A stretch of 45,104 bases of DNA. Source: JBCCCJ01 sp039029315 (GTDB lineage Bacteria; Bacteroidota; Bacteroidia; J057). The position numbers and the translations under genes were made by a program. Of the stretch, positions 6,760 to 15,581 are shown in pieces (position 1 is the first letter of the stretch; the number at the start of each line of letters is the position of its first letter). The notes below the pieces were generated by a model, which had not been told where the DNA came from, made no database searches, and saw nothing but the letters and a program-made list of their open reading frames with translations. Where the stretch lies: contig JBCCGK010000096.1 of the NCBI GenBank assembly GCA_039029315.1, positions 1-45,104 on the forward strand, given 5' to 3'.

Positions 6760-8100
6760 ATGGAGCTAACAACTATAAAACTATATTCAACTCTTTTATC
6801 CTATTTTGCTTCAATTGTACTCATTATTCAATGGTTTGCAGCACGTAGAAAATATAGAGCTGATGAGTTATTAAAAGATGATTATGGAATTCTTCTTTTT
6901 GCAATAGGATGGTTCATATGGGCAATTCAAGGCAGTATTTATTTATATGCCGGAGATGATATGCAGATTCCTCCCATAAATATTATTCTATCAATCCTGA
7001 ATAATTTCTGTTTCTTATTAGCTTATCAATATTTAGAATATGCATCTAGTCGTCCCTTTAAAAGAGGTTTTCTTAAACGAATCGAGACAGATGAGAATTG
7101 GTTAGCATTTTCAGCCGTTTTATGTTCGATAGTCTTGTTCTTCTGCTCAACAGTAATAATGTTGCTTGTTGCAGTAGGCAAAAAAATTGAAGTCGCAAAA
7201 CTTCATGAACAAATTATGGTTTACGCTGCTCCAGCAGATGTTCTATTATCTAGCTTTGTCTTTTTTTTATTATGGAAAGGACTCAAGAAAACCTATTGGG
7301 CCAGAGAAGACTATTTGTCTGAAAAACTTACCACGATAACTCTTTTCCTGATTATTACTTATCAGGTAATAATCGTTGCAGGAGAGATTTTCATCGATTC
7401 TATTAGTTATAAATCTTCCTTTGATCTTTTTGTTTTAAACTTATCTTTAATATGGCATTTCTTATTTTTGATTTGTTTATATCCTCTATGTGATAGCTGG
7501 ATAAATGAAAAAAGACTTTTGCCTGACCCTCAAAAAATGAAAATTCATTTTTTGAGGGGGCAAAAAAGTAACTGGGATATTACTTTAACTATCAACTCAG
7601 ACTTCAAAGATGAAAAAATATCTTTTACCTATGTCCAATTCAAAGTTCTACTAGAGCTGGCGATAGATAGAAAAGATAGAGGGAATGATGCTTGGATAAA
7701 GTTACCAGAGCATAAAGCCAAAGCTTTAATCCGAAGTAATGGAGATGGAGGAGTCTTATTGAGAATTACTCATTCGATAATGGGTAAAGAACAAAACCTA
7801 TCCATTGATGAGATAAGGCAAAAGATTCAAAGTGGGAATCCAAAAACTTTAAACTACGAAGCACGACTAAAAGAAGCACTGCGTCTTAAACTAATAAATA
7901 AGCATCCAAAAAATAAAACTACAAGACTCAGAATACCAGCGAATAATATTTATTTGGGTGATGAGAATCTAATTATGGACTTAACCCAACATTTGACTTC
8001 TCTAAATGGCATAGATAAACGAGAGTTGGAAAGGATTATTCAGAGTCTTAAACTGAATATAAATAGCAAAATAAACTCAAATAACTCAGTTAATAACTAG
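6760..8100 (+). CDS. Seven-helix membrane protein with cytoplasmic winged-helix-like domain
   Basis: About seven hydrophobic segments are visible at residues near 5-25, 43-62, 70-92, 115-137, 154-172, 190-212 and 223-245. A cytoplasmic tail of about 190 residues follows. In the tail, ISFTYVQFKVLLELAIDRK and ALRLKLINKHPKNKTTRLRI resemble a helical core plus a wing strand, so a winged-helix DNA-binding or signalling domain is plausible. The reading frame is markedly richer in A and T than its neighbours and uses many AAA, ATT and TTA codons, which suggests transfer. It stands alone: the preceding gene diverges and no gene follows on its strand for 12 kb apart from a tiny frame. No named family is recognised; a membrane-bound one-component sensor is my inference. 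Confidence 0.7.
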   Translation: MELTTIKLYSTLLSYFASIVLIIQWFAARRKYRADELLKDDYGILLFAIGWFIWAIQGSIYLYAGDDMQIPPINIILSILNNFCFLLAYQYLEYASSRPFKRGFLKRIETDENWLAFSAVLCSIVLFFCSTVIMLLVAVGKKIEVAKLHEQIMVYAAPADVLLSSFVFFLLWKGLKKTYWAREDYLSEKLTTITLFLIITYQVIIVAGEIFIDSISYKSSFDLFVLNLSLIWHFLFLICLYPLCDSWINEKRLLPDPQKMKIHFLRGQKSNWDITLTINSDFKDEKISFTYVQFKVLLELAIDRKDRGNDAWIKLPEHKAKALIRSNGDGGVLLRITHSIMGKEQNLSIDEIRQKIQSGNPKTLNYEARLKEALRLKLINKHPKNKTTRLRIPANNIYLGDENLIMDLTQHLTSLNGIDKRELERIIQSLKLNINSKINSNNSVNN

Positions 8101-8179
8101 GGCAAGGCGTTCGAATCTTGGTGGCCTCCCCCTATGATTGGTGTAGATAGTCAAGATTCACTAAAAAAAATCGAGAAAA

Positions 8180-8387
8180 ATGAGCAAGGTTGAATATATT
8201 ATTTCCGATAATAAAACATTATCGGAAGCAGAGGAGTCCTGTACCGATCTTGGGCAGGATGAGGAAGGGAATGCAGCAAAAGTGAGATATAAGGTCTTCA
8301 AAATCAGAAAGCAATGATCGTCGGATTATTGAAATCGGGAATTTTATCAAGGAGGATGCCTGTCTATTTGTGATCATCAACAACTGA
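8180..8387 (+). pseudogene. Small coding remnant with a frameshift
   Basis: An ATG at 8180 opens a 45-codon frame (MSKVEYIISDNKTLSEAEES) ending at TGA 8315-8317. Overlapping at 8313 a second frame continues with protein-like sequence (NDRRIIEIGNFIKEDACLF) to TGA 8385-8387. Joining both gives about 70 residues of charged, ordinary-looking protein, so one frameshift in a small gene is likely. It could also be a genuine 45-aa protein, or chance. No family recognised. Confidence 0.3.
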
Positions 8388-8507
8388 GATGGTCTGCCGA
8401 CCACCTCTACAAATTACCTGTTGCAGAATAGCATAACATTTGAACCTTGACCTCAAAAGGGAAAAGACTTAGAGCTGAAATTTGTTAGAAAGCCTTTTCT
8501 CACCGAA

Positions 8508-8532
8508 ATTCTTCCTTTATAAATGGAAGAAT
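8508..8532 (-). terminator. Hairpin downstream of the paralogue gene
   Basis: ATTCTTCC and GGAAGAAT form a perfect 8-bp stem with a 9-base loop, 57 bp past the stop at 8589 on the minus strand. The following U-tract is short, so intrinsic termination is only a possibility. Confidence 0.3.
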
Positions 8533-8588
8533 CAACCGTACAACTCACCAACATAAACCAAGTCTGACTCTGGATACATCAGACATAC

Positions 8589-9068
8589 TCAAGAAACAAT
8601 TCCCATCCTGAATACAACACCCTCCGCGCCAAAAGCAAAAGTCCTCCGATCCAGGAAAAAGAAGCATCGCTGACCAGATTCTTTGTATTCTAGCATCAGG
8701 GGAAGGGTAGCTTTCTTTGATCGGAGGGAGGTTCTGAGATGTTTGAGAGCTGACTTGGCTAAGGGCTGAAATGGCTCAAGCTGGGAAAGGAAGTGTTGTG
8801 TCCCTGTGACTATCACTTCTATGGATAAGGTAGGGGAGGGGAACAAGCATTCATAAGTCCACAGCACGGAATGATAGTTCGAGGGGATGGCATGGATTTC
8901 TCTGGATTCTTTGAGGGTGAGTCCATCCATGCTTGATCCCAATTTGAATATGCGAGAAACTTCGAGCTGTGCTTTGCTTTTTGGAGACAAGTGGATTGCC
9001 CTTTTTTCGAGTAATTCACCGAAATTGGGAATGATGGCTTCTGCTGCTGTCTTGTCAGAATCTCTCAT
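8589..9068 (-). CDS. Unknown 159-aa cytoplasmic protein, paralogue of 1418-1945
   Basis: Clear but diverged copy of the 175-aa protein, sharing FGELLEKRAI, EVSRIF, YHSVLWTYECLFPS, LEPFQPLAKSAL, TLPLMLEY and DRRTFAFGAEG. It begins about 15 residues later relative to the other copy (ATG at 9066-9068) and lacks the small upstream partner gene. The 46-bp block at 9116-9161 lies 48 bp upstream. Product unknown. Divergence of the two proteins with retained key blocks argues that both are under selection. Confidence 0.75.
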   Translation of the reverse strand: MRDSDKTAAEAIIPNFGELLEKRAIHLSPKSKAQLEVSRIFKLGSSMDGLTLKESREIHAIPSNYHSVLWTYECLFPSPTLSIEVIVTGTQHFLSQLEPFQPLAKSALKHLRTSLRSKKATLPLMLEYKESGQRCFFFLDRRTFAFGAEGVVFRMGIVS

Positions 9069-9115
9069 TGGCTCCTGGATTTTGGGCTTTGTGGATACCT
9101 GCTAGCTATTTTTAT

Positions 9116-9161
9116 ATTCAAGCCATTCATGAAGATAGGTGATTTTGTGTAAAATAGTAAG
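9116..9161 (-). repeat. 46-bp upstream block shared with 2206-2251
   Basis: Second copy of the block; it begins ATTCAAGC and contains ATGAAGATAGG at the same internal spacing as the copy at 2206. It precedes the paralogue gene directly and probably carries its promoter or leader. Confidence 0.6.
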
Positions 9162-9242
9162 AGAAACAGATACTGGCAGAAAAGGATCAATCAGTTTTTT
9201 TGAGCTTTATGAATGATGTGAATGCTAGTGAACACATCAACT

Positions 9243-12200
9243 CTACTGCTCCATCTTTCGTTTCTTCCTCCTGTGCAACCAGGCACCAAGACGTTTGGAA
9301 TACCTCATCCCTACCAAAATAAAACACAGCAGCAGCCCTAATCCCAGCCAGATCATCCAGTTTGTGTTGGTACGAGGCAGCGTCATCACACCATCTTTGC
9401 CCATCAAGACCATTCCTCCCCAAAAAAATGGGTGCTTCAAGCCGGCCTCATTTGAATGCAACACATCCAGTTTGGCTTGGCGGAGTGCATCGCGTCTGGA
9501 TAAGCCTTGATCGAGATATACCAGGAAATCCTGTGTTATCCGGGAATTCATCTTCTCATCCACTTTCCACAGGGACATAACTGTACTGGGACAGCCTGCT
9601 GACTGAATGCTATAGGCAAGAGAGATCATGCCTTCTCCTTGTTGAAGCTTTCCCAAACCGGTTTCGCATGCATTCAGGATCACCAGATCTGCTTGAAGAG
9701 GCAAGCCAAATAATTCATAGGCATGTAGATAGCCGTCTTCGATTTGCGGACCAATTTCTTTCGCCAATACCAATTTTGAGCGCATGGGATCATCCGAATT
9801 CGCAATGGCATGGGTACCAAAGTAGAGAATGTTGCCTGTTGGAAGAGACCTTTTCAAGCTAGATTCTGTAGCTGTTTGTCCCAGGTAGTCCTGGAGAACA
9901 AATGTCTCTTTGAGTTGTTCGACAAGTTTGAGGGACCATGGCTGTCGGATGGTCCGCATATAAGCTTCGTCCAACACCTCCAAAGAATCCATCCCCTCCT
10001 GATACTCTTGTTTGATTTCATCCTCAAAGCCAGGGGCAATGGCGAGTATCAAGTCCGTCTCTCTCTCCTGATCTTCAGTAAAGAGAACAGACATGGACAA
10101 GGCATAGGAAATAGCATATTTTTCAATCAAATATTCAGTGGAGGAGCTAGCTCCTGGCAGCGTTTCAAAACTGAGGTAAAACAAAGGCCCCACTGGAACA
10201 ATGCTGACCTGCTCTCCTTGAAGCAAAGACTCAAAAGGTTGCCACAATTGTTGGTATAAGGTGGCTCCGGCAAGCCTGACACTGTCCTGTTTTTGATGAA
10301 TGATTCCATCTTTCCATGAAGAGATGGCTTGATTGATTTTTGCCTTATTCCCTACATAGAGCCAATCACAGCGTTCCGGGCGAACAATCAAGGCATAATA
10401 AGCTGTATCGTCCTGCATATATTCTACCAGATTTTCTCCCTTCTTCAAGCGGGATTGAATGTCGGCCAAAGAAGGGATTTGTGTTTGGTAGGTCAGGGCA
10501 AAATAGCTCGGATAATGGTTCAGGGTAAATGAAATATGTCTATCGAGGGCTTTTCTGGCTTCCAATAGTGCTTGCCTGTTCTGCTCATCTTCAGGATGAT
10601 CCAAAACCTTTTGATTGAGTTGGGTCAGTCTTTTTTTGAGCTGTCGATCCTTTTGCAATACTGAATCTGGTAATCCCGCAAAGGATTCGATTTTTTCATC
10701 AAGCAGGTCTCTTAGCAGGCAAGTACGTCCAAATTCTGAACAACGATAGGCAGCTTCCAGGTATGCGTTTTGGTGAGTCTGTTGGTACAGGTGATAATAG
10801 ATGCCAATGTTCCGATCATAGACCTTTGCATTGTCCTTGCTCAGAATGCTTTTGGTATACGGATCATTGAATTGCTTGCGGAATCGATCAGAGAGATCCA
10901 GATAGAGATCAGAATAGGAACCAAAACGTGCAAGAGCTTCTGGGAGCTGTGTAGCTTGATATTGTGCATACAGAAAACCCGTATAATCATGGAGCGTGTG
11001 GAAGACTTCAGGAGAGAGCTCGCGCATCATTGCGGAGTCCAGATTCGGTTCTGATAACTGAAGAATGGACAACGCTTGATCAAACCGCTTTTCTGCTTGC
11101 TTCCACTGTTGTCTTTCAGAGAGAATGAGGCCAGACAAAGACAGATTTTGGGCATAAGAAACACTGGCAGTCAGATGCCTTTGGTGATACACACGGTTGG
11201 ACAGAATGAGAAATTCCATTGCCCGATCCAGTTCCCCCAAATGGTACAGAATATTGGCATAGGTATAATAATGATTGGACAAAGCCATATTGTCGCTTCC
11301 AAGCTGTGTAGGTAAGATGCTGTCTGCCAACCGAACAAAATGAAGTGCGGAGTCATAGGCTTCCAGACTCTGGTAACAGAGAGCCGTATTGTCGTAGTTG
11401 AAGCCTTCCTGCAAGCTTTGAGGAGGAAAATTGGCTTGAATGATTTTTCTTCCCTTGCTCAGATAATGCAAAGCCTTGTGGTCCTTCCCTGCTTCTTCAT
11501 GAGCAATTCCCAGAACTTGGTAAGGGCCGATCAGGGAAAAATGTTGAGGGGAAAACAGGCGTTTTCTGATTTCCAGACATGCCTCCATGTATTCTTTGGT
11601 GCGACCATAGTCTCCCAAAAAGTAATGGTATGTGCCCAGAGAATAATAGGCAGCAGAAATTCCTTCTTCATCTTGTATAACACGGGAAATACGCAACGCC
11701 TGCTCGGTGCTCTCAATGGCCTTGCGATAATCATGTTGTTCTCGATAAATGGCAGAAAGATTGCTCAGACAGTTGGCCAGTTGGAGAGAATAGGGACCCA
11801 GGCTTGTCTCTGCGATGTCTTTGGCCTTGAGATAGTGAGATTCAGCCTCGGACAAACGATTGGCCCGATAATAGCAAGTTCCGATGCCATTGTATATATC
11901 GCTGAAGCGTATATCATCGGCTTCAAGAAGAACATGAAATCTGGGCAGGAATTGCTCGACATAGAGGAGGCTGGAGTCATAGATTCCCAGGCGTTCAAAT
12001 GTGAGCGCCATATAGAACAGTGCATACGCATATCGCAAGGCGTAGGCTTCCTTGCCAGCACTGAGCCGCATCACTTCCCTATGTTGTGTCAAGGCCTCTG
12101 GGAATTGAGAATTGTAGCGAAAATATTCTGCTCTGGCAGTCTTATAGTCCAGACTCAACAGAGATTCTTGAGTCATGGATACAAGGGATTGATCGCCTAG

Positions 12201-12392
12201 TTGAATCAGAGAATCCGCTTGCCTCATCTCAGACTGGGTCAATGCCTGCTTGAGCTGCTTGGTCAATTCTGTGAGTTGGAGATGGGAGCTATCTGTCTGA
12301 ACCTTCGCTTGTCCCCGTCCATGAATAGACAACAACAATGAGAACATCGTATAACTAAGCAATGACAGAATTAGATGTCTTGGAAGATGCAT
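9243..12392 (-). CDS. TPR-CHAT domain protein, exported and membrane-anchored
   Basis: 1049 aa. A signal peptide is followed by a long array of tetratricopeptide repeats (about 70-520; for example GTCYYRANRLSEAESHYLKA and SLGTYHYFLGDYGRTKEYM), a linker, and a CHAT caspase-like peptidase domain at about 690-1000. The catalytic His lies in LYFGTHA (near 859) and the catalytic Cys in ILNACETG (near 908), so the dyad is intact. A single hydrophobic segment near 1014-1031 is followed by a very basic tail (RRKKRK), which puts TPR and CHAT in the periplasm with the tail inside. It is the last gene of the operon with the sigma factor and TPR membrane protein (5-bp gap). CHAT proteins elsewhere are proteases or scaffolds; the substrate here is unknown. 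Confidence 0.9.
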   Translation of the reverse strand: MHLPRHLILSLLSYTMFSLLLSIHGRGQAKVQTDSSHLQLTELTKQLKQALTQSEMRQADSLIQLGDQSLVSMTQESLLSLDYKTARAEYFRYNSQFPEALTQHREVMRLSAGKEAYALRYAYALFYMALTFERLGIYDSSLLYVEQFLPRFHVLLEADDIRFSDIYNGIGTCYYRANRLSEAESHYLKAKDIAETSLGPYSLQLANCLSNLSAIYREQHDYRKAIESTEQALRISRVIQDEEGISAAYYSLGTYHYFLGDYGRTKEYMEACLEIRKRLFSPQHFSLIGPYQVLGIAHEEAGKDHKALHYLSKGRKIIQANFPPQSLQEGFNYDNTALCYQSLEAYDSALHFVRLADSILPTQLGSDNMALSNHYYTYANILYHLGELDRAMEFLILSNRVYHQRHLTASVSYAQNLSLSGLILSERQQWKQAEKRFDQALSILQLSEPNLDSAMMRELSPEVFHTLHDYTGFLYAQYQATQLPEALARFGSYSDLYLDLSDRFRKQFNDPYTKSILSKDNAKVYDRNIGIYYHLYQQTHQNAYLEAAYRCSEFGRTCLLRDLLDEKIESFAGLPDSVLQKDRQLKKRLTQLNQKVLDHPEDEQNRQALLEARKALDRHISFTLNHYPSYFALTYQTQIPSLADIQSRLKKGENLVEYMQDDTAYYALIVRPERCDWLYVGNKAKINQAISSWKDGIIHQKQDSVRLAGATLYQQLWQPFESLLQGEQVSIVPVGPLFYLSFETLPGASSSTEYLIEKYAISYALSMSVLFTEDQERETDLILAIAPGFEDEIKQEYQEGMDSLEVLDEAYMRTIRQPWSLKLVEQLKETFVLQDYLGQTATESSLKRSLPTGNILYFGTHAIANSDDPMRSKLVLAKEIGPQIEDGYLHAYELFGLPLQADLVILNACETGLGKLQQGEGMISLAYSIQSAGCPSTVMSLWKVDEKMNSRITQDFLVYLDQGLSRRDALRQAKLDVLHSNEAGLKHPFFWGGMVLMGKDGVMTLPRTNTNWMIWLGLGLLLCFILVGMRYSKRLGAWLHRRKKRKMEQ

Positions 12393-12397
12393 TTCAT

Positions 12398-13120
12398 TTA
12401 CTCGCTTAGCTCTTGGGCCAACTTTGCGGCTGGCTCAGCAAATTCATGATCAGGGGTGTTAAGAATGTTGGACAAACGGCCAGGAGTCTCCAGGTGATTC
12501 TGATCTTTCAAGTCAGCTAGAACCAGCAACCATTCTGCTTTTTGCTCAAATTCTGACGCTTCTTTATTCAGCACTTTTTGCAAGGCAGGGCGGGCCAGAT
12601 CCGTTTTCCCAAGGTAGAGATAGCTTGCTCCGAGGTAATAGGCCAGCGTATCACTCTCTGGATAGGACGTTTCTATGGCCTGTAGTTTCTCCGCAGCTAC
12701 TTGATAATTTCCTTCTCCAAAATAGGTGAGGGCATCGTATAATTCATAGGCTTCGGATTGACTCATCAATATTGGCAAGCCAGGATCAATGTAGGCATAT
12801 TGATCATACAGGCTATTCTGCTTGTTCCAAAATCCAACATAAAAGACCAGCAGCAACGCAATAGAAGCAGCTATTGTCAGGATGATTCTTGAAGAGAACA
12901 ATGACCGAACCTTTGCTTTGGGAGCTTTTGCCTGAGTGAGTGCTGTCTTCCACTGTGCCCGAAGTCCGGCTGCTTCTATGGCAATCTGACTATTTCTGAC
13001 CCATGCGATCTCTTTGTCGAGATCTGAAATCTCCAGTTCCTCTGCCAGCTTTTGCAGGTCTTGCCGACTGATTTGTCCGCTTAGAAAGTCTTCGATATGT
13101 TCTATGAGTGTTGGATTCAT
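12398..13120 (-). CDS. Membrane protein with TPR-like C terminus, in anti-sigma position
   Basis: Cytoplasmic N-terminal part of about 78 residues (an IEDFLSGQISRQDLQKL helix pair like that of Bacteroidota anti-sigma and FecR-like proteins), one transmembrane helix at about 79-98 (IILTIAASIALLLVFYVGFW), and a periplasmic part with two or three TPR-like helix pairs (YFGEGNYQVAAEKLQAIE, YYLGASYLYLGKTDLARPAL). The ATG overlaps the sigma gene stop by 4 bp (ATGA), so coupling is tight. Its placement between an ECF sigma factor and an exported TPR-CHAT protein makes it the likely signal relay. There is no zinc-binding anti-sigma motif, so anti-sigma function is inferred from context. Confidence 0.7.
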   Translation of the reverse strand: MNPTLIEHIEDFLSGQISRQDLQKLAEELEISDLDKEIAWVRNSQIAIEAAGLRAQWKTALTQAKAPKAKVRSLFSSRIILTIAASIALLLVFYVGFWNKQNSLYDQYAYIDPGLPILMSQSEAYELYDALTYFGEGNYQVAAEKLQAIETSYPESDTLAYYLGASYLYLGKTDLARPALQKVLNKEASEFEQKAEWLLVLADLKDQNHLETPGRLSNILNTPDHEFAEPAAKLAQELSE

Positions 13121-13665
13121 CTTGTTCGCTTTTCTATTTGGTATATAGAGCGAAGTCGTTGCATACAGCGATACTTATTGTTTTTGGCAGTTTTTTCTGT
13201 GAGCTTCAATTCCAGAGCGATTTCTTTGAGGGAAGCTTTCTGGTGATAAAACAGATGAAGCAGTTGTTTGCATGCCTCCCCCAATTGGCTCAAATGCTTT
13301 TCCAGGGTTTGTATTCTCTGGTATTGTTCCTCCATTTGCTCTACTTCATCCGTCCCTTCCAAGTCAGGCACTTGACCGATGGCATGAATCGCTTTTCTTT
13401 TTCTGAGCTTGCTGATCCAGATGTTGCGACAAAGAGCGAAGAGGTAAGTAGAAATTCGTGCGTTTGGCTTGAGTTGGAATGTTCCGCCTTGGATATTGGT
13501 CCATAGAGCGATCATTCCATCCTGAAAAAGGTCAAGGGCATCGTCTGCATTTCCGCTATTCTTCTCTACCATGCGCAGGATCTGGGCTTGATATTTCTCA
13601 TACATAAATAAGAAGGTGCGGTTATCTTTGCGGGCGATGCCCTCGTACATTTCCTGATCGCTCAC
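13117..13665 (-). CDS. ECF-type RNA polymerase sigma factor
   Basis: 182 aa, the normal ECF length. Region 2 is visible at about 20-95 (FLFMYEKYQAQILRMV, DALDLFQDGMIALW, ISTYLFALCRNIW) and region 4 at about 125-175 (LGEACKQLLHLFYHQKASLKEIALELKLTEKTAKNNKYRC), which carries the helix-turn-helix for the -35 element. The frame opens with GTG at 13663-13665; an in-frame ATG five codons later is an alternative. It is first in the operon and overlaps the next gene by 4 bp. It presumably activates its own operon or an envelope regulon when released by its partner. Confidence 0.9.
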   Translation of the reverse strand: MSDQEMYEGIARKDNRTFLFMYEKYQAQILRMVEKNSGNADDALDLFQDGMIALWTNIQGGTFQLKPNARISTYLFALCRNIWISKLRKRKAIHAIGQVPDLEGTDEVEQMEEQYQRIQTLEKHLSQLGEACKQLLHLFYHQKASLKEIALELKLTEKTAKNNKYRCMQRLRSIYQIEKRTR

Positions 13666-13815
13666 AGCTTAGATTGGAGAAGGGTACATACTTAATCTTC
13701 GATCCAATATAGGGTCATGAACTGATTTCTCCAAGGAGAGTCGGGCTTCTGTTCAATGGGTGATTCTTTTCATATAAGTCAACATTTGAGGGTCAATATT
13801 CTCCTTCTGTCTTGC

Positions 13816-14253
13816 TTATCGGTATGGGGTCGATGCCAATGCCGAATCTGGAGCAATGGGCGTATAGGCTTCGACATCCCAGCTAGTGTCATGGGTTCCA
13901 GGTGAAGCGAAAGAATTCCAGAATTGGGTTTCGGTCAGTGTGTCGAGCCTCATGAGTCTCAAATAGGCATTGTACATCAGAAAACAATCATGCTCCGCCT
14001 CGCTTATTCTGGCATATAGGGCCATATTTTCTTCATGGGTGGTCCGATCCTGATGGTGTACTTCCATCGATATGCTTTGTAACCGATCCAGACTTTTCTG
14101 AAATGCCAGCTCGGCCTGGGTAGCTTGAGGACTCATAATCATCTCAGAAGACAAAGGTTCTTGCTCACTAGATGTATGCTTGTTTCCTTGCGACACACAA
14201 GAGATGCTCAAGCAAAGAATAGCTAGAAGAGATACATAGATGGAAGATTTCAT
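13816..14253 (-). CDS. Small lipoprotein
   Basis: Starting at the ATG 14251-14253 gives MKSSIYVSLLAILCLSISC, a textbook lipoprotein signal with Cys19. The open frame extends further upstream, but those codons overlap the preceding gene and hide the signal peptide. The mature 126 residues are acidic and helical in the middle (ATQAELAFQKSLDRLQSIS, ALYARISEAEHDCFLMYNAY). Gap to the upstream gene is 56 bp, same strand. No family recognised. Confidence 0.6.
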   Translation of the reverse strand: MKSSIYVSLLAILCLSISCVSQGNKHTSSEQEPLSSEMIMSPQATQAELAFQKSLDRLQSISMEVHHQDRTTHEENMALYARISEAEHDCFLMYNAYLRLMRLDTLTETQFWNSFASPGTHDTSWDVEAYTPIAPDSALASTPYR

Positions 14254-14309
14254 AGAGATTGGGAAAAGACCTGAGAGGCTATCTGGGGGGTATTCATGAA
14301 GGAAGATGA

Positions 14310-15380
14310 CTACCAATTGTCGCGTTTCCTTTTTACTTCTCTCCATTCCGTATTGTTGAGATTTGGATCATTTTGAGGGTTGTAAAAAGCATTGTTGGTC
14401 CCGATATATTCTCCATTCTGGTTCATGTAATATTGGTCATATTCTGTAGGAGCGTGTATTGTCCCATTGCCATATGGATCCACCATCTCATCCCGATCAT
14501 AAATCCCATCGATGGTACTCTGATGTCCGTTGTCCTTCATCGCACTGGTATTTGTATAGGTATTCATGATGATGTCACTCGTTTCATTCATGGTTTCTCT
14601 GCTTCGATTCCACTCATTAAAGCGCCTTTTTCCGGCAGCTAAGCTTTCGTTGTGCCGCTTGATAGAAATGCCAGCATCACGTTGTTGTTGTTGATTGAAA
14701 GCAGCTACGGCTTGCGCATCAGGTCGGTAATTGGCGAGACCATATATGTAGATTCTTTTTGCCTCTTCATAAGCAGAAGGTCTGGCTTCCAGATAGTTTA
14801 TAAAATACGAGGCCATTGAACCCCATTGGGTGTGAGATTGGGTGAAGTGGACAATCATTAGGCCCATTGTTCCTTGGGCGCTTTTTACCTCAAGCCCGCG
14901 GACTTGACGCAAATCCTGGGTAGGGGCAAACTTCCAATACTGAGCAGCTATTTGATCGTCATTCCTGGCGATTTCCGGCAAATCAATGGTACCTACTAGC
15001 TGAACATTTCCCTGCCGCAGCATATGAGCAATATCTGTTTGAATCAGCTGATCAATCGATTGGATGTTGCGTCCTTGCAAAGATTGCGGGGGAAAATCTT
15101 TAACGACACTCCCATTTGGACCATAAATTCCCTCTCGTGTTACCTTCCAGTCAGCGGGGAGGGGAATATACCCAGACAATTGACCTGTTTGGGCATTCCT
15201 GACAGGATGTCTGACGAGATCTCCTTCTCCTCCGTTCAGGCTGGCCATTTCTGATGAATAGGTGCTATAATTTTCCTCTCCATAATAGTCTTCTTCATAT
15301 CCATATTCCTGATAGGATTGTCCACAGGAATAAGTTAGGAAAAGAGAAGTGGCGAGGATGAAAAAAGTGAATGATTTCAT
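14310..15380 (-). CDS. Lipoprotein of unknown function
   Basis: Signal sequence MKSFTFFILATSLFLTYSC with lipid-attachment Cys19. A Tyr/Glu/Gly-rich low-complexity stretch follows at 21-45 (YQEYGYEEDYYGEENYSTY), then a folded domain of about 160 residues (GYIPLPADWKVTREGIYGPNG onward, IAAQYWKFAP, MGLMIVHFTQSHTQWG), and an Asn/Gln/Tyr-rich tail. The middle may bind a ligand or partner at the cell surface. It forms a pair with the lipoprotein gene downstream. Family not recognised. Confidence 0.65.
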   Translation of the reverse strand: MKSFTFFILATSLFLTYSCGQSYQEYGYEEDYYGEENYSTYSSEMASLNGGEGDLVRHPVRNAQTGQLSGYIPLPADWKVTREGIYGPNGSVVKDFPPQSLQGRNIQSIDQLIQTDIAHMLRQGNVQLVGTIDLPEIARNDDQIAAQYWKFAPTQDLRQVRGLEVKSAQGTMGLMIVHFTQSHTQWGSMASYFINYLEARPSAYEEAKRIYIYGLANYRPDAQAVAAFNQQQQRDAGISIKRHNESLAAGKRRFNEWNRSRETMNETSDIIMNTYTNTSAMKDNGHQSTIDGIYDRDEMVDPYGNGTIHAPTEYDQYYMNQNGEYIGTNNAFYNPQNDPNLNNTEWREVKRKRDNW

Positions 15381-15521
15381 AATGGATACAGTTATTCAGT
15401 GAGTAATGTTGATTCTTTACTCCTGTATCGCAGAGATGAAAAAAGGTCATCAGGAATTTTGAAAAAAAAATCAACTTTTTTCAAAACATGCAAAAACAAC
15501 GATTTTAGGCCCTTTTTTATG

Positions 15522-15555
15522 AAAAAAAGAGGCCGCCTCAATGAAGAAGCGACCT
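15522..15555 (-). terminator. Rho-independent terminator after the SusD gene
   Basis: On the minus strand AGGTCGCTTC pairs with GAGGCGGCCT (10 positions, two G-U pairs) around a TTCATT loop and is followed by CTTTTTTTC. It sits about 43 bp past the SusD stop, in the right orientation to end the SusC-SusD operon. Confidence 0.75.
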
Positions 15556-15581
15556 TGTTTGTTATCGAACGAAATCTGTAG

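Larger units (their letters stand above)
8101..8588. other. Intergenic region with tRNA-like tail and a broken small frame
   Basis: 488 bp. It holds a tRNA-3'-end-like stretch just after the membrane-protein stop (8107-8132), a short frame-shifted coding remnant (8180-8387), and a hairpin next to the 3' end of the paralogue gene. The minus-strand open frame at 8219-8404 shows no support. Confidence 0.4.

Noticed and set aside
8521..8575. Partial resemblance of this stretch to about 771-826 (CATAAACC, TCTGACTC)
   Set aside because: Only short scattered matches that do not keep a reading frame; likely chance, so not added to the duplicated cassette.
11340..12200. 286-codon frame opposite the TPR-CHAT gene
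   Set aside because: Shadow of the TPR repeats in the opposite strand; no domain and no start context.
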